Shown here one piece after another: positions 1 through 6,964 of a stretch of DNA of 64,000 bases. The notes below the pieces were generated by a model. It was not told the DNA's origin. It searched no databases and worked only from the letters and a program-made list of their open reading frames with translations. Both the position numbers and the translations under genes were made by a program. The stretch spans positions 62,001 to 126,000 of the forward strand of contig NZ_JAFFJT010000023.1 of assembly GCF_016924665.1 (NCBI RefSeq). Direction: 5' to 3'. How positions within the stretch are numbered: position 1 is the stretch's first letter; every line of letters starts with the position of its first letter. This DNA is from Nocardioides sp. SYSU D00038. Lineage in GTDB: Bacteria; Actinomycetota; Actinomycetes; Propionibacteriales; Nocardioidaceae.

Positions 1-719
1 GCTGGGGGGTCGACGCCTCGACCACCTGCGAGGAGATGCTGGTCCCCCAGGCGTCGTGGTACGCCTTCCGCCAGCCGCTCGACCTCGACCAGGAGCGCCA
101 GGAGGGCAGCGGCCTGGCGGTCGCCGCACTGCTGACCATGCTGCTCGTGCTGGTCGGCACCACCTTCGTGGGCCACGACTGGAACAGCGGCTCGATGAGC
201 AACCAGCTCCTCTTCGAGCCGCGGCGCACCAGGGTCTGGCTGGCCAAGGCCGTGGCGGTGCTGGGCGGCTCCCTGATGGTGGCCCTGCTGGTGCTGCTCG
301 CCTTCTGGACGGGTCTGGTCGTCGCTTCGAACGTCCAGGGCCTGACGCTGCGCGACGGCGAGGTGGCGGCGGCGTACAAGCAGGCGGTGCTGGCCGCCTG
401 CCTCGCCTCGCTCGCAGCGACCTTCGCCCACGCGCTCACCATGCTCTTCCGCAGCACCGTCGCCACGCTCGGCGTGCTGTTCGCCTTCGCCGTGGCCGGC
501 TCGATCGTGCTGGCGGCGCTGGGCTTCGACGGCTACGAGCGACTGCTCCCCCACGCCAACTTCATCGCCTTCGTCGTCGGCAGCTACGACTACTACGTCA
601 CCCACGGCGCCGGCATCGAGGCGATCAGTCGCTCCCACGCGGCGGTCTACTTCGCGGTGGTGTTGGCGCTCGCGGTGGCCGCGTCGCTGGCGAGCTTCCG
701 CAGCCGCGACGTCCCCTAG
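1..719 (+). CDS. ABC-2 type transporter permease (5' end cut by window)
   Basis: The frame is open from the first bases of the window to the TAG at 717-719, so the true start lies outside. An ATG at 36 is internal to the open frame and is probably not the start. The visible 238 residues hold about five hydrophobic segments typical of ABC-2 membrane subunits, with a soluble loop carrying the SMSNQLLFEPRR region after the first helix and a final helix just before the C-terminal SFRSRDVP. Such proteins form the membrane channel of an exporter whose ATPase would be encoded upstream. The stop overlaps the stop of the convergent SRPBCC gene by 3 bp. The transported substrate is unknown. Confidence 0.75.
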   Translation, partial: WGVDASTTCEEMLVPQASWYAFRQPLDLDQERQEGSGLAVAALLTMLLVLVGTTFVGHDWNSGSMSNQLLFEPRRTRVWLAKAVAVLGGSLMVALLVLLAFWTGLVVASNVQGLTLRDGEVAAAYKQAVLAACLASLAATFAHALTMLFRSTVATLGVLFAFAVAGSIVLAALGFDGYERLLPHANFIAFVVGSYDYYVTHGAGIEAISRSHAAVYFAVVLALAVAASLASFRSRDVP

Positions 720-1243
720 CCCGTCGGTCCTCCACCCCGGGCGCCGGCGACCTGCGCGCGGTAGTGCTCGGCCATGCCGGGGACGTAGTCGCGCTCGAAG
801 TCGACGTCGGTGACCGCGCCGCCGGTCTCGGCGGCGACCAGGCGGTCGAGGTAGTACTCCCACCCCGGGCCCACGTCGATCGCCTCCTCCGGGTCGACGC
901 CCGGCTGGCTGAAGGTCAGCGTGGTGGTGCCGGCGTGCTCGGTGAGCACCAGGTCGAGGTGCCACTGGTCGTCGCCCACGTGGGAGGTCACCCGCAGCGC
1001 CCGCGGCGGGTCGCACTCGCGGATCTCCATCTCCTCGGTGGGCATGCCCTCCTCGGCCGTCATCGTGAACGACACGTGGCCGCTGGCGGGGTCGCCGGTC
1101 CAGGTGCCGATCCACCGAGCCAGCCGCTCCGGCTCGGTCACGGCCGCCCAGACGTCCTCGATCGGCGCCGCGAAGGTGCGGTCGATGAACAGGTCGTAGC
1201 GGCCGTCGTGGTGCTCGACGCGGCCGGTGGGCTGGCGGGTCAT
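716..1243 (-). CDS. SRPBCC/AHSA1-domain protein
   Basis: A 175-residue protein of the START-like SRPBCC fold, AHSA1 branch. It opens with the family pattern RTFAAPIEDVWAAVTEPERLARWIG, and later shows the strand and helix segments WHLDLVLTEH and GWEYYLDRLVA. Such proteins bind hydrophobic ligands or act as chaperone-like partners; the ligand here cannot be told. The ATG at 1243 overlaps the stop of the upstream ArsR gene (ATGA), so the two are translationally coupled. ArsR-AHSA1 pairs are common in actinobacteria. The frame stays open further upstream, but that extension is antisense-like sequence through the ArsR gene and was not used. Confidence 0.88.
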   Translation of the reverse strand: MTRQPTGRVEHHDGRYDLFIDRTFAAPIEDVWAAVTEPERLARWIGTWTGDPASGHVSFTMTAEEGMPTEEMEIRECDPPRALRVTSHVGDDQWHLDLVLTEHAGTTTLTFSQPGVDPEEAIDVGPGWEYYLDRLVAAETGGAVTDVDFERDYVPGMAEHYRAQVAGARGGGPTG

Positions 1244-1605
1244 GCGGTCTCCTCGTGCTGGTGGGTGGTCGGGCGAGCGCGTCGCTGGCGCACGGTGCGC
1301 CGGACCTCGGTGTCGAGGGCGTCGAGGGCCTGGCCGGTGAGGCGGGTGCCGGCGGGAGGCGCGAGCTCGTCGAGCAGGCGCCGTACGGCGGCCAGGCCCT
1401 CGGCCCGCAGCGCGTAGTGACGCTCCCGGCCGCGCTCGCTGACGCTGAGCAACCCGGCCTCGACGAGCACCCGCAGGTGCTTGCTGACCGCGGGGCGCGA
1501 CATGGCGTGGTCGGCGGCCAGGTCGACCACCCGGGCCGGTCCGCGGCGCACCCGGACGAGCAGGGCGCGCCGGGTCGGATCGGCGAGGGCGGTGAACGCG
1601 TCCAC
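1240..1605 (-). CDS. ArsR-family winged-helix repressor
   Basis: A small (121-residue) winged-helix protein. It starts with the family signature [15 protein letters not shown], has the recognition region [19 protein letters not shown], and has a wing at [11 protein letters not shown]. It lacks an evident metal-binding cysteine pair, as expected for the non-metal branch that pairs with AHSA1-domain proteins. I chose the GTG at 1605, which puts the conserved [10 protein letters not shown] at the N-terminus; a TTG at 1611 is possible. No ribosome site precedes either start, so the message may be leaderless. A perfect palindrome lies just upstream (1613-1632) and is its likely own operator. Confidence 0.85.
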   Translation of the reverse strand: MDAFTALADPTRRALLVRVRRGPARVVDLAADHAMSRPAVSKHLRVLVEAGLLSVSERGRERHYALRAEGLAAVRRLLDELAPPAGTRLTGQALDALDTEVRRTVRQRRARPTTHQHEETA

Positions 1606-1612
1606 GCCCAAT

Positions 1613-1632
1613 AGGTAACCACGCGGTTACCT
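1613..1632. promoter_or_regulatory. Perfect inverted repeat, probable ArsR operator
   Basis: The arms AGGTAACC and GGTTACCT are separated by ACGC, giving a perfect 8-bp inverted repeat. It lies immediately upstream of the ArsR gene and about 56-76 bp upstream of lipA. Its position over the expected promoter fits autorepression; an effect on lipA is possible but unsupported. Confidence 0.75.
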
Positions 1633-1688
1633 GTTGCGGCAACCGGTCCGGTGCCGTGGAGGCTGGCCCGGCGGCGTACGCTGGAGGG

Positions 1689-2630
1689 GTGACGCAGGCT
1701 CCCGCCCCCGAAGGAAGAAAGCTCCTCCGCCTCGAGGTCCGCAACGCCGAGACCCCCATCGAGCGCAAGCCCGAGTGGATCAAGACCCGGGCCAAGATGG
1801 GGCCGGAGTACAAGGCCCTGCAGAGCCTGGTGAAGTCCGAGGGACTCCACACGGTCTGCCAGGAGGCCGGCTGTCCCAACATCTTCGAGTGCTGGGAGGA
1901 CCGCGAGGCGACGTTCCTCATCGGCGGCGACCAGTGCACCCGGCGCTGCGACTTCTGCCAGATCGACACCGGCAAGCCGCAGCCGCTCGACCGCGACGAG
2001 CCCCGCCGGGTGGCGGAGTCGGTGCAGTCGATGCAGCTGCGCTACGCCACGATCACCGGCGTCGCCCGCGACGACCTCCCCGACGGCGGCGCCTGGCTGT
2101 ACGCCGAGACCGTGCGGGCGATCCACGAGCTCAACCCCGACACTGGCGTCGAGAACCTGATCCCCGACTTCAACGGCCGCCCCGAGCTGCTGGCCGAGGT
2201 CTTCGAGTCGCGCCCCGAGGTGCTGGCCCACAACGTCGAGACCGTGCCGCGGATCTTCAAGCGGATCCGGCCGGCGTTCCGCTACGAGCGCTCGCTCGAC
2301 GTGCTCACCCAGGCCCGCGACTTCGGGCTGGTCACCAAGTCGAACCTCATCCTCGGCATGGGCGAGACCCGCGAGGAGGTCTCGCAGGCGCTGCGCGACC
2401 TCCACGAGGCGGGCTGCGAGCTGGTCACCATCACCCAGTACCTGCGCCCCTCGGTGCGCCACCACCCCGTCGAGCGCTGGGTCAAGCCCGAGGAGTTCGT
2501 GGAGCTCGCGGCCGAGGCCGAGGAGATCGGCTTCTCCGGGGTGCTGTCCGGGCCGCTGGTGCGTTCGTCCTACCGCGCCGGACGGCTGTACCGTCAGGCC
2601 ATGGACGCCCGGCAGGGCTCCGCCGTCTGA
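1689..2630 (+). CDS. lipA: Lipoyl synthase
   Basis: A radical-SAM enzyme that inserts two sulfurs into the octanoyl group on lipoyl domains of 2-oxoacid dehydrogenases and the glycine cleavage H protein, in the cytosol. All signature residues are visible in the 313-residue product. The auxiliary [4Fe-4S] cluster cysteines are C57, C62 and C68 (CX4CX5C). The radical-SAM CX3CX2C motif is C83, C87 and C90 (CTRRCDFC). A C-terminal RSSYRAG supplies the serine ligand. The GTG at 1689 was chosen because the family's conserved N-terminus ([11 protein letters not shown]) begins right after it. A GTG at 1656 is in frame and would add 11 residues. The usual lipB neighbour is not seen here. Confidence 0.95.
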   Translation: MTQAPAPEGRKLLRLEVRNAETPIERKPEWIKTRAKMGPEYKALQSLVKSEGLHTVCQEAGCPNIFECWEDREATFLIGGDQCTRRCDFCQIDTGKPQPLDRDEPRRVAESVQSMQLRYATITGVARDDLPDGGAWLYAETVRAIHELNPDTGVENLIPDFNGRPELLAEVFESRPEVLAHNVETVPRIFKRIRPAFRYERSLDVLTQARDFGLVTKSNLILGMGETREEVSQALRDLHEAGCELVTITQYLRPSVRHHPVERWVKPEEFVELAAEAEEIGFSGVLSGPLVRSSYRAGRLYRQAMDARQGSAV

Positions 2631-2703
2631 GCGCACCCGCGCCCACCCGGTCCCGCCGGGCCAGCACCACCCGAACCACGCACGAGTGAGGCAACGCCAC
2701 GCC

Positions 2704-3420
2704 ATGTCCAACCAGAACGCGCCCATGGACCCCTCGACGATGAGCCGTCGCAAGCAGTTCGCCGAGACCTGGAAGATGACCCGGCGCTCCGACCCGGCGG
2801 TGCTCTGGCTGGTGCTGGCCTCGCTGCTGCTCGGTGGCGCGCTCGGCTTCGTGCTGTTCACCGTGCTGCCCGGCGGCGGCGCGATCGGGCTGGCGATGTC
2901 GGTGGTCGGCGCGCTGCTGTTCGGCGTCCTGGCCGCGATGATCGTCTTCGGCCGCCGCGCCCAGAAGGCGGCGTACACGCAGATGGAGGGTCAGCCGGGT
3001 GCCGCCGCGGCCGCGCTGCGGATGCTGCGCCGGGGCTGGAAGACCGACCCGGTCATCGCGTTCACCAAGCAGCAGGACATCGTGCACCGCGTGGTCGGCC
3101 CGCCCGGCATCGTGCTGATCGGCGAGGGCAACCCCAACCGGCTGCGCCAGCTGCTGCTCAGCGAGCGCAAGAAGCACGAGCGGGTCGCCACCGAGACCCC
3201 CATCCACGAGATCGTCTGCGGCAACGGCGAGGGCCAGGTGCCGCTGCCCAAGCTGGTGCGCCACGTGCAGAAGCTCGGCCGCGCGGTCAAGCCCGCCGAG
3301 CTCACCGACGTGCTCAACCGCCTCAAGGCCCTCGACGCCAACCGCTCCAACATTCCGCTCCCCAAGGGCCCGGTGCCGACCAGCATGAAGGGCATGCGCG
3401 GCAACCTGCGGGGCCGCTGA
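2704..3420 (+). CDS. DUF4191 membrane protein
   Basis: A 238-residue protein of the actinobacterial DUF4191 family, of unknown function. After a basic N-terminus (SRRKQFAETWKMTRRSDP) there are two membrane segments at about residues 33-55 and 60-82. The long cytosolic part contains GWKTDPVIAFTKQQD and ends with a basic tail (GMRGNLRGR). It follows lipA by 73 bp in the same direction; this order (lipA then DUF4191) is typical of high-GC actinobacteria and supports the assignment. The ATG at 2704 is used; an upstream GTG at 2686 is possible. Confidence 0.88.
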   Translation: MSNQNAPMDPSTMSRRKQFAETWKMTRRSDPAVLWLVLASLLLGGALGFVLFTVLPGGGAIGLAMSVVGALLFGVLAAMIVFGRRAQKAAYTQMEGQPGAAAAALRMLRRGWKTDPVIAFTKQQDIVHRVVGPPGIVLIGEGNPNRLRQLLLSERKKHERVATETPIHEIVCGNGEGQVPLPKLVRHVQKLGRAVKPAELTDVLNRLKALDANRSNIPLPKGPVPTSMKGMRGNLRGR

Positions 3421-3448
3421 GCCACTCCCCCCGTCAGCGCCCACGACG

Positions 3449-3494
3449 TACGACGCCGGCCGGCCCCCGCGGGGACCGGCCGGCGTTCGTCGTA
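3449..3494. terminator. Bidirectional hairpin terminator
   Basis: Two nested arm pairs, TACGAC/GTCGTA outside and GCCGGCCGG/CCGGCCGGC inside, form a strong GC-rich stem between the convergent DUF4191 and lipoprotein genes. There is no long T-run, which is common in high-GC genomes. It is likely to end transcription from both sides. Confidence 0.7.
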
Positions 3495-3518
3495 CCGGGG
3501 GCGGCGGCGCCGCGTCGC

Positions 3519-4352
3519 TCACATGGCGCCGGCGGGCAGCTCCACGATGTCGTCGGGGGCGGGCGCCTCGATGATGACGTCCTTGCCCCAGTCGGAGTAG
3601 GTCGTCTCGACCGAGCCGGTGCTGCCGAGCTCGACCAGGTTCTTCACGATCCGGCCCTCGCCGTCGATCCACACGTCGAAGGTCATCTCGCCCTGGCCGG
3701 CACCGGCGGCGGCGTCGATCTTGGTGGCGTCGATGAGGGCGGCGTAGTGGGTGGCGGTCTCGCCGCCCACCTCCTCCTCGCCGACGAGCGAGACCGACTC
3801 GATGCCCTGCTCCAACTGCTCGAACGCCTTCTCGGGGTCGAGGTTGTCGGCGAACCCCGCACCCATCGGGTTGTTGGGGTCGGCCAGGTCGAACTGCACG
3901 AACTTGCCGTCGAGGTTGGGCAGCCCGACGTAGACGATCCCCTTCACCATGATCAGCGTGAGCTTGCCGCCCATCGCGGGGTTGTTCATCTCGATGTGCA
4001 CCGCCTGCTGCTTGCCGGTGAAGTCGATGTCGCCGGTCGCGTCGATGGCGGTCGGGCCGCCGGTCGACTTCAGGGTGGCCGCGGCGGTGGTGGCGTTCTC
4101 GAACGCCGTGCTCATGATCTCGGCGAACTCACCGGCCTCGACCGACTCACCGCCGGGGGTGTCGCTCTCCTCCTCGGTGGGCTCCTCGGAGGGCTCGGCG
4201 TCCTCGGTGGGCGTGCTCGAGGCCGAGGAGCCGGCGTCGTCGGAGGGCTCGTCGGAGTCGCCGCCGCAGGCGGTCAGGGTGAGGGCCAGGGGCAGCGCGA
4301 GCGCTGCGCAGGCCCGCCGCCAGGTGGTGCGGGACAGCGTCGTACGGGTCAT
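3519..4352 (-). CDS. LppX/LprAFG-like lipoprotein
   Basis: A 277-residue secreted lipoprotein. It has a basic N-terminus, a hydrophobic segment and a lipobox ending LTACGG at about residue 29, followed by an acidic Ser/Glu/Asp-rich linker (to about 65). The remainder resembles the LppX/LprAFG fold: alternating strands, with the segment KLTLIMVKGIVYVGLPNLDG and a C-terminal strand near YSDWGKDVIIEAP. Family members in mycobacteria carry lipids between membrane and cell wall; that role here is inference. The gene lies 10 bp downstream of the RDD gene, so the two probably form an operon. Confidence 0.82.
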   Translation of the reverse strand: MTRTTLSRTTWRRACAALALPLALTLTACGGDSDEPSDDAGSSASSTPTEDAEPSEEPTEEESDTPGGESVEAGEFAEIMSTAFENATTAAATLKSTGGPTAIDATGDIDFTGKQQAVHIEMNNPAMGGKLTLIMVKGIVYVGLPNLDGKFVQFDLADPNNPMGAGFADNLDPEKAFEQLEQGIESVSLVGEEEVGGETATHYAALIDATKIDAAAGAGQGEMTFDVWIDGEGRIVKNLVELGSTGSVETTYSDWGKDVIIEAPAPDDIVELPAGAM

Positions 4353-4362
4353 GGGGTGCCTT

Positions 4363-4776
4363 TCAGGAGACCGAGCGCCCGGAGAGGGCCCGGTAGGTCT
4401 GCAGGGTGACGGTAGCGCTCGCCGCCGCGAGGTCGTGGAGCCCGCGACCGTCGGGGCGGTAGACGAGCGGAGGGATGACGAGCGCGATGAGCACCTGCCG
4501 CAGCAGCGCGCGCGGCACGTCTACCGGACGCGGGTCGCCGTTCGCCCGGACGACGCGCAGCCGGGTGGCCACCTGTCCGAACGAGCCGCCCACGGTGGCG
4601 GTGAGCAGCGCCGACTCCACGACGAACACCCCGAGCACGTAGAACGGCGCGGGGCTGCCGGTGCGGGAGTAGGCGTCGAGCCCGACCACCAGGACGACGA
4701 CCAGGGTCGAGGCGAACCAGTCGACCAGCAGGGCCAGCATCCGCCGGCCCCAGGTCGCCGTCTCGAAGGTGGTCAC
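4363..4776 (-). CDS. RDD-domain membrane protein
   Basis: A 137-residue protein with the RDD-family pattern. The N-terminal WGRRMLALLVDWFAS carries the Arg-Asp core. Membrane segments lie at about residues 10-30 and 40-62, then the GGSFGQVATRLRVV turn, and a third segment ends in LVYRPDGRGLHDLAAAS. The function of most RDD proteins is unknown; some act in ion or osmotic homeostasis. The GTG at 4776 was chosen because the domain begins right there. A much longer reading frame continues upstream but only antisense through glnA. It is divergent from glnA, with GlnR-like boxes in the shared intergenic space. Confidence 0.82.
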   Translation of the reverse strand: MTTFETATWGRRMLALLVDWFASTLVVVLVVGLDAYSRTGSPAPFYVLGVFVVESALLTATVGGSFGQVATRLRVVRANGDPRPVDVPRALLRQVLIALVIPPLVYRPDGRGLHDLAAASATVTLQTYRALSGRSVS

Positions 4777-4825
4777 GGCGACCACCCTAGGCAGGGCGGG
4801 TGAGGGATCGGCCTCCGGACCACCT

Positions 4826-4863
4826 GTTACATCCCCGAAACACTCACGGTACTGTCGCGAAAC
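4826..4863 (+). promoter_or_regulatory. GlnR-type binding boxes upstream of glnA
   Basis: Four pentamers lie in register: GTTAC (4826), GAAAC (4837), GGTAC (4848) and GAAAC (4859), each separated by exactly 6 bp. This matches the known actinobacterial GlnR pattern of alternating a-sites (gTnAC) and b-sites (GAAAC) at 11-bp steps. Two complete boxes sit 103 bp upstream of the glnA ATG, where GlnR would control glnA by nitrogen supply. Confidence 0.85.
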
Positions 4864-4965
4864 CGACCGATCATTGGATGTAGGGACCGCCGGATCACCG
4901 TCGCCCCGGCCGCAATCTCTCGAAGCACGTGTCGGCTGCCCCTGGGTCGCAGCCAAGGAGGACGA

Positions 4966-6384
4966 ATGTTCCAGAACAGCGATGAGCTGCTCAAGTACGT
5001 CAAGGACGAGGGCGTCGAGATGGTCGACATCCGCTTCTGCGACCTGCCCGGCATCATGCAGCACTTCACGGTCCCCGTGTCGTCGTTCGACCAGTCGGTC
5101 TTCGACGACGGCCTGGCCTTCGACGGGTCCTCGATCCGCGGGTTCCAGGCGATCAACGAGTCGGACATGGCGCTGTTCCCCGACCCGACCACGGCGTTCA
5201 TCGACCCGTTCCGGGCCGCGAAGACGCTGGTGCTGAACTTCTTCATCCACGACCCGATCACGGGCGAGGCCTACTCGCGCGACCCGCGCAACATCGCTCG
5301 CAAGGCGCTGGCCTACCTCTCCACCACCGGCATCGCCGACACCGCGTTCTTCGCCCCCGAGGCGGAGTTCTACATCTTCGACTCGGTGCGCTACTCCACC
5401 TCGCCCAACGAGGGCTACTACCACATCGACTCCGTCGAGGGCTGGTGGAACTCGGGCAAGGAGGGCGACAACCTCGGCTACAAGACCCGGTTCAAGGGCG
5501 GCTACTTCCCCGTCGCGCCGTACGACCACTACGGCGACCTGCGCGACGACATGGTGAAGAACCTCGAGGCCTCCGGCCTCCTCGTCGAGCGCGCCCACCA
5601 CGAGGTCGGCACCGCCGGTCAGGCGGAGATCAACTACCGCTTCGACACGCTGCTCAAGGCCGCGGACGACGTGATGAAGTTCAAGTACATCATCAAGAAC
5701 ACCGCGTGGCAGCAGGGCAAGTCGGTCACCTTCATGCCCAAGCCGATCTTCGGCGACAACGGCTCCGGCATGCACGTGCACCAGTCGCTTTGGAAGGACG
5801 GCGACCCGCTGTTCTACGACGAGACCGGCTACGGCGGCCTCTCCGACATGGCGCGCTGGTACATCGGCGGCATCCTCAAGCACGCCCCGGCCCTGCTGGC
5901 GTTCACCAACCCGACGGTGAACTCCTACCACCGCCTGGTCCCCGGCTTCGAGGCCCCGATCTCGCTCGTCTACTCCTCGCGCAACCGCTCCGCCTCGGTC
6001 CGCATCCCGATCACCGGGTCGAACCCCAAGGCCAAGCGGATCGAGACCCGCTTCCCCGACCCCTCGGCGAACCCCTACCTCGCCTTCGCCGCGCTGATGC
6101 TGGCCGGCGTGGACGGCATCCAGAACAAGATCGAGCCCGCCGCCCCGATCGACAAGGACATCTACGAGCTGCCGCCGGACGAGATGGCCGAGATCGACCA
6201 GGTGCCGACCTCGCTCGGCGCCGTCCTCGACGCCCTCGAGGACGACCACGACTTCCTGACGGCCGGCAACGTCTTCACACCGGACCTGATCGACACGTGG
6301 GTCAACTACAAGCGCACCGAGGAGATCGCCCCGGTGCAGTTGCGGCCGCACCCGCACGAGTTCGAGCTGTACTACGACATCTGA
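4966..6384 (+). CDS. glnA: Type I glutamine synthetase
   Basis: Forms glutamine from glutamate, ammonia and ATP, as a cytosolic dodecamer. The 472-residue product is full length. It shows the GS signature FDGSSIRGF (52-60), the metal-binding PEAEFY (131-136), [10 protein letters not shown] (265-274), the active-site loop NRSASVRIP, and the C-terminal [12 protein letters not shown]. The adenylylation tyrosine is Y400 in DIYELPPDE, so control by the adenylyltransferase GlnE is expected. A strong ribosome site (AAGGAGG) precedes the ATG. Transcriptional control by GlnR is expected from the boxes at 4826-4863. The last codons double as the left att-like repeat of the decayed element that follows. 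Confidence 0.97.
   Translation: MFQNSDELLKYVKDEGVEMVDIRFCDLPGIMQHFTVPVSSFDQSVFDDGLAFDGSSIRGFQAINESDMALFPDPTTAFIDPFRAAKTLVLNFFIHDPITGEAYSRDPRNIARKALAYLSTTGIADTAFFAPEAEFYIFDSVRYSTSPNEGYYHIDSVEGWWNSGKEGDNLGYKTRFKGGYFPVAPYDHYGDLRDDMVKNLEASGLLVERAHHEVGTAGQAEINYRFDTLLKAADDVMKFKYIIKNTAWQQGKSVTFMPKPIFGDNGSGMHVHQSLWKDGDPLFYDETGYGGLSDMARWYIGGILKHAPALLAFTNPTVNSYHRLVPGFEAPISLVYSSRNRSASVRIPITGSNPKAKRIETRFPDPSANPYLAFAALMLAGVDGIQNKIEPAAPIDKDIYELPPDEMAEIDQVPTSLGAVLDALEDDHDFLTAGNVFTPDLIDTWVNYKRTEEIAPVQLRPHPHEFELYYDI
6372..6382 (+). repeat. Left att-like direct repeat (glnA 3' end)
   Basis: CTACGACATCT within the last codons of glnA is repeated exactly at 8628-8638, and GT precedes both copies two bases upstream. 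The position at a gene's 3' end is typical of tyrosine-recombinase attachment sites. Confidence 0.5.
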
Positions 6385-6401
6385 TTCCAGGGTCCTCCGG
6401 A

Positions 6402-6436
6402 GGTTGAGGAGGTCGCTCTGCGACCGTCTCGAAACC
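6402..6436. repeat. Intergenic palindromic (REP-like) element
   Basis: The left arm GGTTGAGGAGGTCGC pairs with the right arm GCGACCGTCTCGAAACC across a TCT loop, with a 2-nt bulge and two mismatches. From memory, closely similar palindromes recur between genes in many high-GC actinobacteria. I saw only this copy in the window. It may also act as a terminator for glnA. Confidence 0.55.
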
Positions 6437-6545
6437 ACTTGTGACCTGCAAGCGCTGAGTGGTCCATCGCGGACATGTACGGCTGACCACGGCCCTGAAC
6501 GGCTGTCTACGGCTCGCTTGCTACCCGATGCGTACCGCAACCTCT

Positions 6546-6574
6546 GGCCCCGGCCTCCTCGTGAGGTCGGGGCC
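6546..6574. terminator. Strong hairpin, possible terminator
   Basis: A 12-bp stem (GGCCCCGGCCTC with GAGGTCGGGGCC, one G-U pair) has a 5-nt loop CTCGT. No T-run follows. It lies between glnA and the recombinase remnant; it may be a terminator or part of the mobile element's end. Confidence 0.45.
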
Positions 6575-6580
6575 GGCGGC

Positions 6581-6617
6581 GTTTGCGAGGTCGTATTGAG
6601 ACCGGCAGATCGCAAAC
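6581..6617. repeat. Inverted repeat GTTTGCGA / TCGCAAAC
   Basis: Perfect 8-bp arms at 6581-6588 and 6610-6617 are separated by 21 bp, directly before the recombinase remnant. The spacing is about three helical turns from arm start to arm start. It could be a protein-binding site of the lost element. The function is unknown. Confidence 0.35.
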
Positions 6618-6621
6618 TCGT

Positions 6622-6921
6622 GACCACTCAACCCGTGAACACAAGGCGCTGAACCGCAATCACGTGAACGGCTACGTCTGGCGCCCCGCGCTGAAGCCGC
6701 CGGCATCGATCCCGGGACCGACACCGGGATGCACGCGCTGCGGCACTTCTACGCCTCAGCACTGCTGGAGGCCAGCGTCAGCATCAAGACGCTGTCGGAG
6801 TACCTCGGGCATCACGACCCGGCCTTCACCCCTGCGGACCTACACGCACCTGATGCCGACGAGCAACGAAGCCGTACGCCACGCGATCGACGCGCTCTGG
6901 GCGCTACCGCACCCAAGCTGA
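6622..6921 (+). pseudogene. Tyrosine recombinase (phage-type integrase) C-terminal remnant, frameshifted
   Basis: About 100 codons of an integrase catalytic domain are readable across two frames. First comes ALNRNHVNGYVWRPALK. After loss of one G near 6693 the frame shifts to give HALRHFYASALLEA and LSEYLGHHDPAFT. After one extra C near 6829-6832 the first frame returns with LRTYTHLMPTSNEAVRHAI and a stop at 6919. The catalytic HxxR, the LGH(H/W) motif and the final tyrosine (TYTH) are all recognisable, but the two compensating frameshifts break the protein and the N-terminal two thirds are missing. It is the left-end relic of the element at glnA. Confidence 0.75.
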
Positions 6922-6964
6922 GATCTCGCTCGCTTCGGAGCTACCCACATGGGAAGGTGCCCCT

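Noticed and set aside
4363..6627. A 754-codon open frame on the minus strand covering the RDD gene and all of glnA
   Set aside because: Only the last 137 codons encode a recognisable protein (RDD). The rest is antisense to glnA and of the Val/Arg/Gly-rich type produced by high-GC genes read backwards.
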